DNA of 64,000 bases from Combretum micranthum (Eukaryota > Streptophyta > Magnoliopsida > Myrtales > Combretaceae): NCBI GenBank assembly GCA_024138025.1, contig JAMXBD010000011.1:2963501-3027500 (forward strand), read 5' to 3'. The notes below the pieces were generated by a model. That model saw only the letters and a program-made list of their open reading frames with translations. It was not told the DNA's origin and did no database searches. A program made the position numbers and the translations under genes. This document shows, in pieces, positions 21,721-33,597 of this stretch (the stretch's first letter is position 1; each line of letters begins with the position of its first letter).

Positions 21721-24700
21721 AAATACACAATGGGAACAAAAACAAATCCATGATCAACAATCTAGACTCTAAATAGATGTTTGGATTACACCATTGTTCT
21801 ATTTAGAGAATTATGAAGCTCTTAGAGATTGAAATCGAAATTGGCCTATTAAGCTTAGAAAACCCTAATCACGTGAGATAAAACCTTAAAAATAATTAAT
21901 CGTGTAAACTTTAAACTAAAAGTTGAAATCAATGACGCTCTAGAAGATTTGTAGAAGCTTTAAATAAAATTTTGGAGACAAAACTCTTAAATAACTGATA
22001 CAAATATACTCGTTTAGCTTGATAAATTATCTAAAACCTAAGATAATTACTTAATTAAATAAAATTGTAAAAATAATTGTACTATTTTCAGTGGAAAATG
22101 GCTTGATATGCTGATGAAAGTTATCCCAAATATCCGGCCGAAATTTGCAACACAAGTGAGTCAAATTGAATCAACAAAATCAAGATAATAAGTTTTTGAG
22201 CCAATCAAAATTTCCTAAATCAACAACTCATTTTATGCAGCAAAATCATCCAATACAAGTTGAGTTTTCAGCAGAAAAACTCTCTATCTTGGCCCAAAAA
22301 CATCCTAGAAAGATACTGTTGTTTCTCTTATAAATATACCACTTTAATTAATAATGAAACAAAACACTTGAACACATTATGAGCAACAAACAAAGCAATT
22401 AAAAGCATACAATAAACAACTCAAAGCAACAACACAAACACATAAACCTAGCTTCCTTTGAACAAACTTCAACAAGACACAATACAAGCCTAGGAAGTGA
22501 ACAACAAGATAAGTAAAATTCGTTTTAAGTTAGTTTATGTATTAAATCTTAGCTTAAACAATGCTCTTATTAACTTAGATTCGTATCAAGTCTGGAGGAA
22601 GGGTTAAACATCACCATAACAACTCCAAGTAAGGTAATATCTAACTCTAAAACTCCATTTATGCATTATTATATGTATAGAAGCTAGGAAATCATATATT
22701 ATGAAGATTATGAGATGTTATATGTGTTCATATATCATGAACAATAGTTGAGGATCATAGAAAAACATTCAAAAATAGCTAAAACACTACTATAATACAT
22801 ATATGGTATAATGAAAATGAAATACGAACTAGAGAAAAATAAAGAAGATGATGAACAGTGCGTACATTGGCCCTACGCTGGCAGCATACATGGCAAAGCT
22901 AACGGTGTAAATGGGTAAGCTGGTAGCCTTCGAGCTAGCTTACACTGGAATAACGCTACATAAAAATTTTATTATGCGTAAAATTATATGAACGCTGGCG
23001 GCGCACAATTCAAAGGCTGGTGGTGTACATGGATAAGCTGATGACTTTCGAACCAGCTTACACTAGAATAATGATACATAAAAATTACATGAAGGCCGAC
23101 AATCTAAGGTTTAACGTCGGCGGTATTGATTGGCGACGTACACGCCAATCTTTCCCTGGACGAAATTCATTTTGTTGGTAACTATAATACATATATATAT
23201 TATATATATATATATAAGAGAAACAAAGCATTAAACTTAGTAAATAAATATAAATATTTTAAAGATTAGTATGTTTAAATATTTTTTTTAAGTGTTAAAC
23301 TTTAATAACCGTTACAAATAAGAAACACTTTTATATTAAATAAGAAGATTAGATTACAATAATTGTCTGATAATTATTCTATATATAAGAATGGAAAATG
23401 AGAATAAGTTATAATAAAGAATAATGTAATTTCCATAAATAACAGATAATAACATGAAATGAGATCAAGAGAAACACAATGGTGGTCAAACTAAAAAACG
23501 ATATAAAAAATAATGATGATAATAATAAATTGTTTTATAAGCTTTAAAACTATTACTTATTAGTAAATAGTAACTTAGAAAATATAATATAGATCTAGAA
23601 AAGATTAAAACTGGTTTTAAGACATTTAGACAACCAATAGGATTTATACAGATATATATTTATCTGATTAGTGAATATTTATTCATCCAATAGGTGATAC
23701 AGATCAATTCACGGATTTTCCTGAAGACTATTATGATCGATCATCATGAACATGTGAGTAACTTAGATTTATTATGTTGTTTGTGTTTGTAACTAGTGGC
23801 ATATGTAATGCAAAATAATAATATAGTTGATGTGGAAGCTTGTTGAGTATGTGATATGAGTTGTTTGTTTGTGTTGACAAACTAAGATAATAAAAGTGTT
23901 AATACAAGTTGTCTCATGACTTGAGAAATGTATGATATATGTTTGTGTGTAATGTATGATCATCTTAAGCCTGATTAAGAAATGTTGGCTATATAATTAA
24001 AACAAACATACATTACACGAACTGCATTATTGTATATTTTAAAAGTATGACAGCCTGTTACGAATTGGTATTTTGGTTCTCTGTTAATGCTTGGTTTTTC
24101 TAAAATTATTAGTTCTACACAATATTATCTTTGTTTTGCTAGTTCCACGAAGACTAAGTGGTAATGAAGGGCACCACCCGTAGTATCACTTTGAAATTAC
24201 TAATACTTAGGGAGTTTCTAAAGATTGATGAAGGAAATGGTCACTTAAAATATCCTTAAATTAATGTGATAATCTAAAGCAAGAAATCATTGATTTTCTT
24301 GTATGCTTAATTTCTTCTCGACAGGTAGGTTATTATGTAATTTTCTTTCAACCCTAATGGGAGGGCATAAATCTCTTACCTATTTAGATTCTAGATCATC
24401 CAAGCTTGTATCTATACACATGATTAATTATTACATTACATATGATTGCTAATAGACTTACTTGAAATGTAATATATCTTGTTATTCACTGAGCCCGTGG
24501 TTTTGCTTATACTCCTATAGACATTTCAGGATTGTTCTATGACCTTGGCTCGAGAGCATAGCTCCGATAAGATTTAGAAGTTAGAAGAATTTGAGATACC
24601 CGGGATAAGTTGTTTATTTTATTTCCTAGTTTTAAAATAGTTAGTATTTGAAATATCAGTTTATGTATTGGAGACTCATGGAATAGGAAAATGGTATGTA

Positions 24701-24889
24701 ATATTATAATAATTAAGATTTATGACGCTAGTTATTTTACTAAATTATAGCTTATATGTATTTGTTATTTCTTATTGATACAACTAAAAGATTATGTTTG
24801 TTTGAATATATGTCATCTCTAAAGAATAACTAGTAATAGTATACATGGTAGATTGTATGCTACTACTAGGATACCCTCAAGGAGTGGCA
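21721..24889 (+). repeat. Element A 5' LTR, second segment
   Basis: Collinear with the 3' LTR at 37290-39189 except for about 1.26 kb (22191-23451) that the 3' copy lacks. Contains a decayed GC-rich island at 22856-23160 and an (AT)n run near 23190-23215. The end GGAGTGGCA corresponds to GGCATGACA at 39189 and is followed by the primer site. Confidence 0.85.
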
Positions 24890-24898
24890 ATTTTAAGT

Positions 24899-24910
24899 TG
24901 GTATCAAATC
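24899..24910 (+). promoter_or_regulatory. Element A primer-binding site, mutated
   Basis: TGGTATCAAATC, two changes from TGGTATCAGAGC, nine bases after the LTR end. Same spacing as in the related element (LTR end 62542, site 62552). Confidence 0.75.
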
Positions 24911-24941
24911 CAAGTTGCTAGTATAAGAAAGATAAATATAT

Positions 24942-25096
24942 GTAAGAATATAAATTGGTAAATGTAGTAGTTATAGCATAAGTATAGATCCAATTAGAAC
25001 CCTTTAGCATTAGTTGATAATTATAGGTAGCATTAGATGCACAAATAGAATGAAATTTTATTATTATTATTAATCATGCAAATTTTGTGTGTGCAG
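24942..25096 (+). other. Candidate leader intron, element A
   Basis: GTAAGA at 24942 and TGTGTGCAG ending at 25096, with the flanks conserved at equivalent places (62595-62748) in the 58829 element. Both candidate introns are 154-155 bp. The reading frame of the extra ORF stays open just downstream of the acceptor in both copies. No transcript evidence. Confidence 0.35.
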
Positions 25097-25138
25097 ACTA
25101 ATCTAGCTAATTGTCATATCATATGGGAAATTTGTAGT

Positions 25139-25427
25139 ATGCAGGAAGAAGAAACCTTAAATGATTATAGGCGTAGGCTTAGAGTCCTGGTAGAAGATTA
25201 ATATTTGTGTAGGATTACAAAGATTTTAGACGAAATACTCAGCACATGGAAAAGAGGCTTGCTACCATTGCTCAAAGAATGGTTATTTCTTTTAGAAAAA
25301 GTATTTCCTCAATATACAGATTTGAGAGATTAGTGGTTCAATAGGGAGGAGGTCTAGAGATTGATAATATAACATTCATAGTGTCCTCCAAATCAGTCAG
25401 ACCTGATCCACTTGATTTTAGGGTATA
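25139..25427 (+). pseudogene. Extra pre-gag ORF of element A, first part
   Basis: Located between primer site and gag, where chromoviruses normally have only a leader. Reads MQEEETLNDYRRRLRVLVED, then stop, then ITKILDEILSTWKRGLLPLLKEWLFLLEK, matching 62788-63000 residue for residue in most places (EEETLTDYRRR; ITKTLDEIFSTWKKGL). Broken by stops and shifts and interrupted by the antisense solo LTR at 25428. I recognise no known domain. The second part is at 29471-30045. Confidence 0.75.
25423..25427. repeat. Target-site duplication GTATA, left copy
   Basis: Identical to 29466-29470 after the antisense LTR. Confidence 0.95.
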
Positions 25428-27059
25428 TGTCACGTCCCGAGGGTATTCTAATAATGATAATAAAAAACCATTCAATCACCATTATTAGTTTACCTTCCAG
25501 GTATGACTTGATTTTCAAAAACAGGATCTTTTAGTTGCTTGGATGGAATAAACAAACATATATAAGATGTAAATTAGTAAACAACTATTACAACTACTTT
25601 ATTACAGATCATATGCTTCAGAATTCCTTACAACCTTAACTGATGATTCTAATGCACATTACATGCACCATAAGACTACTACAGATATAGATATTCTAAT
25701 TCTATATTAAACTTTAAACTTCTGGCTTCTAGTCTCTTACCGGGACTATGCTCCTGCTAGTAATGAGCCACGGTCGTAGAGTGAACCTGAAAGGACTGTG
25801 GGAGTGTGAGCTAAAACACGAGCTCAGTGAGTAACCAGAATTTATTACACATAGCATACAAGTTATTTAACAATCATATGAAATGCAGCAATCACACAAA
25901 TGAACATTACAAGCTTGGATAACCCGGAATCCAAACAGGATGAAGATTTACGCCCTCCCATCGGGGTTGAAGGATCACAATCTATGGTCCACCTACCCAG
26001 GAGAGACTTAGCTTTCAGGAAATAATAATCTCAAATTTAATTATCTCTTTAACTTATTATGTTTCATTATTTATTTCCTGTTTTAGCTTTAGAAACTCCA
26101 CTAAGTGTTAGTTATTCCCATGTAATACCATAAGCGGCGTCTTCGTTTACCATGTAGTTCCTATGGTATTAACAGAACAAAAGTAATCTTGCAATTAACT
26201 ACTAGCTCTCTGGCCTAGATAATTCAAGCATTACCAGAGATTCGAGAATCTAACACGTAGTAGGCTACCACTTACTCCATGCTTTTTATGCATAGTATGC
26301 AATGCATGATTATTTTTCATTATAGTACCAGTAGTTATTAGTCAATTTAGGGGTGATCAACCAATACAGACAATTCATTATATACTACAAACATTATCTA
26401 GATACAGGCAATTGTATTATCACTTATTTTAGAGTGACATGGCAATCAATGGAATACAATACACAACTTTCATATTTCAAGCAGATCATCAATTTTCATT
26501 ATCTTTTTATTGAAGGTTCACTACTAATACAAGCACAACCAATGTAATAAGACTGAGTCACTTACCTGCCCATCCTAGTTAATCGTAGTAATCTTCAGGT
26601 AGGTCCTCCCCAATACCCGAGTCACCTATTGAGATAGACAATATAAAGATTAAAATTCCTAGACTATATAATTTAGTTTCTATGAATATTTAAATGTCCC
26701 AATGGTTGGTTGGGTATCTGTTTTATTCTTAGCTAATTCTTTTGAAATAGCTTTAAGTCCTTAATCCTTGTACTCCCAGTTTTATGGTATTGGTTCTGGT
26801 TGGTTATGTGAATCGATCAATTGGGTATTTGAAAAGTTAATAGCTTCGTTAATTCATTTTTATTGTCTAAAAATATCAGTTTTCTTTTTCAATTACTTAC
26901 TAAATTTTTCTTATAGAAAATAGATACTTCTATACTCACAAATTTGGAGTATTTAAATTTCCATTGTTATCTATTTATATATAGATTTTCTAGTATGTAC
27001 TTAATACTTACTAACTCATAATTTATACATATATATATCTTTTTATGAAAACATATTTA

Positions 27060-27270
27060 CTAATAAAAGAATTTATTAACTTAATAATAACTATTTTCGA
27101 AATTATTTTTCTCTTTTCGAAAATCGTAAAAACATTAATAATTATCATCAATAATAGTACCAAAATAATTATACTATCAATAATACTAATAATAACAATA
27201 ATAACATTAATAACAATAATAATAATAACAATAATAATAATAACAATAATAATAATAATAAATATAATCA
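27060..27270. repeat. AAT/ATT-rich simple repeat
   Basis: Degenerate ATA/AAT/AAC triplets inside the antisense LTR. Open frames on both strands here are composition artefacts. Confidence 0.85.
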
Positions 27271-27769
27271 AAAACAAATTTCCGAAAATATATTGGATAG
27301 GATAATTACATTTCATCACATTAAGAATTATACTAATTGTCTTATGCTTTAATTAAAGTAATTTTAGTCTTATATTCATATTATTTTAAAAATAATATTT
27401 TCGAAAATTTAACAAAAATTCTTTTAATAATAATAATAAGATTATTAATAATTATAATTAGAAACTTATTATCCGAAAATTACTTACTTAGGTAATTTAT
27501 ATTTCAAAAATTTCTTTTTAAATTAATAATAATAGATTAGGTGTTAAAACATCCTATATTTAATAAAGTCAGAAAAATAATTTATTTTTAGATTTAAATA
27601 AATAATTAGTTTTGGGATTTAATATTATTATAATGTTATTATTACTGTTCCAGAAAATAAATAAATAAATGCAGGAAAAATATAAAAAATCCCATAATTA
27701 CTTATATTAATATTTATCATATAATTATATTTATTTAGATTCGTTTTTATCTTTTTTTTTTTTTTTTTG

Positions 27770-27880
27770 GCCGAAAGGTACACGCCCGTGTACCCAGCCC
27801 GTGCTCATCGAGGGAGCACTATTCATCGTCTTCCCCGATGAGCCGCGGCAAAATCCGGCGAATCCCGACGTTTTAACGTC
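27770..27880 (-). repeat. GC-rich island of antisense LTR
   Basis: Contains GTACACGCCCGTGTAC, an inverted repeat at 27779-27794, plus CCGATGAGCC and GTCGGGATTT-type segments also found at 60430-60530. Only one copy of the ACGGGCGT-type unit here, against six in the 58829 LTR. Confidence 0.8.
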
Positions 27881-28297
27881 GGGATTTTTGGTTTAAATCA
27901 CTCCTAGGAACATTAGAAGCCTAAATATCCAAGAAAAACTAAATACAAACAACATGTTCATCGTGAATTTGGATCATCAAGCTCGGCTAGGGTTTGGAAA
28001 GATTACCTTCGTTGTGACCCTCCGATGAAATTCGAAACTTCTAGCTACCTTGGTTAGCTTCCTAAGATGTCTAAGAGTTAGTAGTAATCCTTAAAACTGA
28101 AAGAAAATTCGCGGAATAACATCACTTACCTCGAGCTTGTTTTTCACGCGTTTTCCAGGGTTTCTGTTCGAAATTTCGAACTGGGTTGATGCAATGGTCT
28201 AAAAATTATTTCCTGGCTTTGTTCGACTCCTAATGAGCTATGGATGAGTTCTGGAAGGTTTGGAAATCGTTTGCTTCTCCAACCGAGTTCGTTTGCA

Positions 28298-28319
28298 TAT
28301 ATATATATATATATATATA
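28298..28319. repeat. (AT)n microsatellite
   Basis: Uninterrupted AT dinucleotides within the antisense LTR. Confidence 0.9.
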
Positions 28320-29465
28320 ACCTAGTGCAACTTCCCAGCCGCGTTCCTTCTTCGAATCTGAACAAATTGCCCTTGTTTGTTGTTCATTTGATCCTTTGTT
28401 TGTTTGTAATTAAGGCAGGAGTGAGTTGTCCATCTTAGATTGGCTTAGAAGGGGATTAGGATTGACTTTTATACAAATAATTGAAGAAATTCGGCTCATC
28501 AATATTAAGAAGATCTCAGCCCTCCAAAACAAGTATAATCCGTCTCCAGCAAGCTAAGGTTGTATATATATGTATTATATATTAGTTAAATATTATTTAA
28601 TTAGGTTTTCGGGTAGTTTATTACACTATTACGATATATTTTTGCTTATATATGTAAATATATATATACAAAAGTCTTAAATGAATCCTACAAGGTATTT
28701 AGTTTAACGAAAAGTATAAATTTAAGTTGTATTAGTATGTATCTAATTATTTAAGAAAAATTTATCCTACGCGATTTAGGTTTTATAAGCTTTTCGGGTC
28801 AATTTTCGTTTTAGGCTTCAAGGGCTTTAGAAAACCCTAATTTGATTATTGGTATGATTCGATTCTATATTTGAGGTCTAGATCTTGAGTTATACACCAG
28901 TTTATGTTTTTATTGGGCATCTGTAATCCTAACCGTTTATCTTAAGATCACAATTTCCTTGCTAAAACCTTATTGGGTCATTAATGTAATATTACTACTA
29001 ACATATTGGCTATACTAATTATATATATTAGGTTTGAATACTCACTATGAAATCTTATCAAAGTAGTTTATTATTGACTAGAACTCTCACATTCTAGGGT
29101 TCCAATCCAAATATAGGTTCATTACTATACCTTGTTTTAATTCCCAGTCTTATTGAATACTAAGGTAATCACTTAATACCCACATTTAGGTTTTCCTATA
29201 GGATCTGTCTATTTGACAAGGATTCGGGTTTAGGATTTGAAGTTTCTTTTGATCACAACCTGAATTATCACTCAGAATACAAAATCTTGTTTTTGGAATC
29301 AATTGGGGTCAAAGAAGTCCTTTTATAAAATCCATGAGTCCCAAACTGTTCAAATTGAAAGTATCTATCTAAACTAGAGTTTCTAATTAACTCCTAGAGT
29401 TACTAGTCGACTTAAAATTTCTAATTTAGGGTCGTATCATATGGTGGAAGTTTTCGGGGTTTACA

Positions 29466-29470
29466 GTATA
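29466..29470. repeat. Target-site duplication GTATA, right copy
   Basis: Right flank of the antisense solo LTR. Element A's ORF text resumes here. Confidence 0.95.
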
Positions 29471-30045
29471 GTTATCTACAGGAGAGGAGAAAATTTATGC
29501 TGAGGATGTTCGACATGATCATATACAAGTCAGAGATAATACTGCTTATGATGATGCTTGAATGTTGGCACATGTAATCAGACGCAATTTTCCAAAAGAA
29601 GTCTTGATGACTATAGCTCTTATTATATCTTAAGTGGAGGGAGAATTTCAACGCCCTTCCAATCTTTATGTTAGAGAAATGCATAAATTAGCACAGGCTA
29701 CACCATACAGGAGAAGTGCTATGTCAGCCATGTTAGATGAAGAAGTGGGAAGCAAAAAGAAGATACAAGTTGAAAGATACATTTCAAATTATTAGTGTAG
29801 AAAATGGATAGGAACCCCTCATGGTAGGTGGATTACAAAGAAAGAAGATCAACTTATTTCAAGAAAAGAACATGTGAATACCACTCAGAGTATCCAGATT
29901 CGGGGATATTGACTAAACATTGGCACCACTTGGAGGTGAAGCTGCTAGAATTGACATCAGTGATAGTGATTCTAATATTGAGGATTAGTACCTACATCTA
30001 GACCCCAAGGACAAGGGCAAGGGATGCTTATACCCTAGTCCTTAG
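29471..30045 (+). pseudogene. Extra pre-gag ORF of element A, second part
   Basis: Continues the interrupted ORF. VYAEDVRHDHIQVRDNTAYDD matches VYAHDIRYDHALVRE...PDD in the 58829 copy. Later MSAMLDEEVGSKKKIQVERY corresponds to TTAMIDEKEGKKRRKEAEKF, and GTPHGRWITKKED to GTAHGGG. The end, ISDSDSNIED...DPKDKGKGCLYPSP followed by TAG, matches SDDSGSEEED...DKGKGPLYPSP and a TAG at the same place. A shared stop site and acidic-plus-DKGKG tail argue for a real former protein. Several stops and a frameshift remain. Confidence 0.75.
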
Positions 30046-30329
30046 ATATATGATGATGATATATGTTTTGATGGTTGTGCTATTTTGATAGACATATGAT
30101 GATATGCAATGGATGTAATATTGTTATGGACTATGATATGTAGGTTAAAGAGTACCATGCTACTTTTGATGAACTTTTGATAGATAATAGAATTAGTGCA
30201 AATTTGTACTGTATATATATGGTGCTAACCTTAAAACTTTTGTATGATCATATAACCTTATGTGAATTGAGTAAAGACTAATTGCAAGAATTGAGATTTA
30301 CTTTAATTAATGTGTTTATTGATAATAGA

Positions 30330-31597
30330 ATGCCAAGTGGAAGAAGTATGAGTAGAAATGCGAGAACACCTGAAAATCCGCCAGAAAATGCACCTACACC
30401 ATCCCGAAACCATTTGGAGGTCATTTTGCAAGCACTTCAACGTCAAAATTCACTAATTCTGCAGGCTTTACAAAATGGGAAATTACTACATGCAGCACCA
30501 CTAGCTAAGGCACCAAGAATGCCTCCAGCACCTTCTAGAAGAAATGAAGGACACGCTACATCAATCCAATTTGAAGCAAATGAACCAGTAGACCATCATG
30601 ATCCAGTTGAATCTATTGCCAAGGTGCAAGGACTGCCTCGACATGAATAAGAAATACCACCACCACCACTACCATTACATCCTCAAAGAAACTTGTTACC
30701 TAAATTCATAAAACGCAATAGGTATTTTGAAAGGTTACAAGAATGCTAAAAGAAGCTGAGGATTGGCTAGCTCAGATTGAGCAATCTTTTAATGTTTTTC
30801 AGGTATTAGAAGCTCTAAGTGTTGCCACAACCTATCACCTGGGAAGTGTTTAGACTAGAATTTCTAAAGGAATATTTCTCGAGTAGTCTAAAGATGAAGT
30901 ATAGTACTGACCTGATGAACCTAGCATAAGGCAGTAAAACAATTGATGAATATGAACATGAGTTCAATCGATTGTTGCAGTTTACTCCATATGCTTATCA
31001 AGACAGCGATGAGCTAAAAGGGCAAACTTTTAGGGTCGGGTTAGAACCTAATTTTCAAAGGAGACTTGCTGAATTGAGATTGTTGATTATGTGGCTATGA
31101 TAGAGAAAGATCGAATCGTTAAACGTGTGAAGAAATATGAGGTTGAAAGATATAAGAAGAGGGGATAGACCTTTGGAAAAAGAATTCATGATAATTCTGT
31201 GATAAATCCCATGTTCAAGAAAACCAAAATTTTCAAATCCTATATAGTGGGTAAGGGAGGGATAGCTGGAAAGAACAATGTCATGTGCTGGAAATGCAAA
31301 GGCTCTCATTATTCAAGAGAATGCCCACAATTGCAGCACAAGTGTTATTATTGTGGTGAAAGTAGACACATGGCAAACACATGTCCAAAAAGGAAGAGTG
31401 CAACTTATTTTGTTTGTAACAAAGTCAGTCATATATTAATAGTACATAGAGAGTTAACACCGTAGCTGGTCCTTTACAGTCCAAGGGAGTAGTCGGAGTG
31501 ACGGGTCTTAAAAATGGAAATACCAATATCAACAAAGCTATCACAACAGCTAGAGTCTATGCTATGCATGGAACTCTAATTGATGATGTGGAAACAG
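30330..31597 (+). pseudogene. Element A gag, broken
   Basis: Start ATG 30330 (MPSGRSMSRNARTPENPPENAP) is homologous to the gag start at 63921. Gag core about 30830-31075: [55 protein letters not shown]. Zinc knuckles at about 31285-31330 (C-x2-C-x3-H-x4-C, one residue short) and 31345-31385 (C-x2-C-x4-H-x4-C), then a partial third. The knuckle-rich tail resembles that of the 11143 element. Stops at about 30648, 30748 and 30930 plus frameshifts disable it. ARVYAM near 31550 marks the gag/protease junction, where foreign DNA enters. Confidence 0.8.
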
Positions 31598-31598
31598 G

Positions 31599-32565
31599 GG
31601 AAGAAGATGGAGGAAACATATGGGAGGAAGTTGAACCTGATGACTATAGTCTCATTGCAAGTATGTTGTCGAGATTGGATTTTTCATCTTTGGTTTAATT
31701 TCTTTCAATCCGATTTGTATTAAACCTGAACCCATTTAATACAAACCATCGACTAGGAATTAATAGAAATTTGTTTCTTTTGAAACTTTTGTAGGAGTCG
31801 CCACCCTATCAAAATTGAGAAAAAATTGTAAGTTAGGATTAATGGGATGGTGAACCCTAACTTAGCCACTAATTTGTGAAAAAAAAATTGATTTAAAACC
31901 AACTTTATTGAACTAGAGATTTTTGGATTCGGGGACTACCCTATTAAAACAATATGGTTATTACTTAAAATTCATAAATTAAATTTTATCCTTTTAATGC
32001 TAAAAAAAAAATACTAGTGCACAGACTATGATATTTATAATTTACCATTAAAGATTCACAAACCTAAATAATATTTACAATATACAATGAACCAATTTAG
32101 TATTTAAAAAAAAAAGGTTTCTTTTTTCATTTTTTTATGTCACCCTAGAGGTGCCTATGTATCCGCTAATCGGATTAAACAATACGTAGTTTTGCTTTAA
32201 AAACTTTAGTGCGTTGATATTTTTATCTTTTGAAATATTTTCCATTTAAGTTTATTAATTTTTCAATTCTTGTAAAATTCCTTTTGTTCGGTATGACCTT
32301 ATAGGCGACCGAGTTGATATTTCTTTTTTAGAAAATGGGATTTTCTACATGTCAAAAAGACCTTTTTCTTTTTAATATTTTTTTTACATTATTTATGTAT
32401 TTATATGTATTAGCATGCACACAACAACATATATATATATATATATATTAATATACCTACACTATACCTATATATTTTTTGGTGTTTTTTTATTTGAACA
32501 AATTCATTTATTTATTTTTATTTAATCTTATTTTGTTGGGTGTTTAAATAATAATAATAATAATA

Positions 32566-32600
<35 letters not shown>

Positions 32601-33596
32601 TGGACTTATCTAGACTGGATACATGGGTTGGATTCGGGTTAGATTTCGGATTTGGGTCGGACTCAAGTCGGATTTTGGGTTGTATAGTGTGGTCAGGCGG
32701 TGGAGCTTGACAGCGGCAATTAGGTTGTTCAGGATAGCTTTGGAGGTGTTGGACAAGTTGATTAAGGGATAGGGAACATTCCTACATTGGTAGATTGCCT
32801 CGAAGTTGGCTGCGAGTTAATGTTTCGAGCTCCCTAGAAATGGTGGTTGACGGTGGAAGCTATCGGAGATGGTGAGATGTTTCGAACAAAGAGGAAAGCT
32901 ACTAGCTAAAGCTTTCACCACCTCTGAGTTTGATTATTATCTTAGTTTACTTCGATTTAGCTTTTATTGGGAGTAATTTCGAAAAAATCAAAACTGGAAA
33001 TCCTAGAACTCGAAAATTTGATTCGAAGCTTAATGGATGAAATGGATACTTAATATGTGTTTTGGATGCTTGTCGATGGATGTTAATGGCCTAAACAGTG
33101 ACATTGACTCTTATTTATAGTGTTTAGGAGTCAAATTTGGTAGGGGCTCGTTCGAGATCAGGGTTGGTAAAGCGTACAAATTTGAGCTTCTAGATCGTGT
33201 TTGGTGATCTGGGCCTGAAAACTTCGAGAATGATTTCTAACAAACTCAGATAAGGATTTCTAGAAGTGTAGATGGAAATTTAAATCAAGTTTCAAAAATT
33301 CATTTCCCGCACAAAGTGAGTTTTTCGTAAACTTTGAATAAAAAATCAAACACCCAAACATAAGTTTTCAAGCTAGTTTTTGACCTGAATCCATAGTATC
33401 CTACATGTTCTTCAACATCCCTCAATCAATTTGGTGAGAAAAGGATCGAAAGTGGATCGAAAATGAGCTCAAATTGAGCTGTTCGCAGGCAAAAAGATGA
33501 AGGAACCAAAGGAAGAAGATGATGCATGTTAGACACGATAGATGCATAGTAAATACCCTTATGAATTAGAAGTAACATGTAATTAATAAATGATAA
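31599..33596. mobile_element. Foreign insert at element A gag/protease junction
   Basis: The expected protease lead-in (DDVETG ... GTIRVKDTAYALFD) is split here by about 2 kb unrelated to chromoviruses. ACAGG (31594-31598) and ATAGG (33597-33601) may be a one-mismatch target duplication. Inside, read on the minus strand, TGGCGACTCC (31803-31794) follows non-coding sequence with a TATAAATAAG box near 33112-33121, suggestive of an LTR with an arginine-tRNA-type primer site as in Tat/Ogre-like elements. An (AAT)n run sits at 32549-32600. The termini do not show clean TG/CA, so the class is unresolved. Confidence 0.4.
32549..32600. repeat. (AAT)n microsatellite
   Basis: About 17 near-perfect AAT triplets. 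Confidence 0.9.
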
Positions 33597-33597
33597 A

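Larger units (their letters stand above)
25428..29465 (-). mobile_element. Antisense solo LTR, 4.0 kb (58829 family)
   Basis: Read on the minus strand it begins TGTAAACCCCGAAAACTTCC (29465 leftwards) and ends ...CGGGACGTGACA (25428), the same termini as the forward LTR at 58829-62542, and it aligns along most of its length (for example the block near 26580-26630 with 61360-61440, and 25900-26020 with 61960-62070). A perfect GTATA duplication flanks it and there is no internal region, so it is a solo LTR. It is longer than the 58829 copy partly because of an AAT/ATT-rich expansion (27060-27270). Confidence 0.95.

Noticed and set aside
27023..27319. Overlapping ORFs of 98 and 86 codons on opposite strands
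   Set aside because: Both arise from AAT/ATT simple repeat, giving only Ile/Asn/Val runs. No protein signal.
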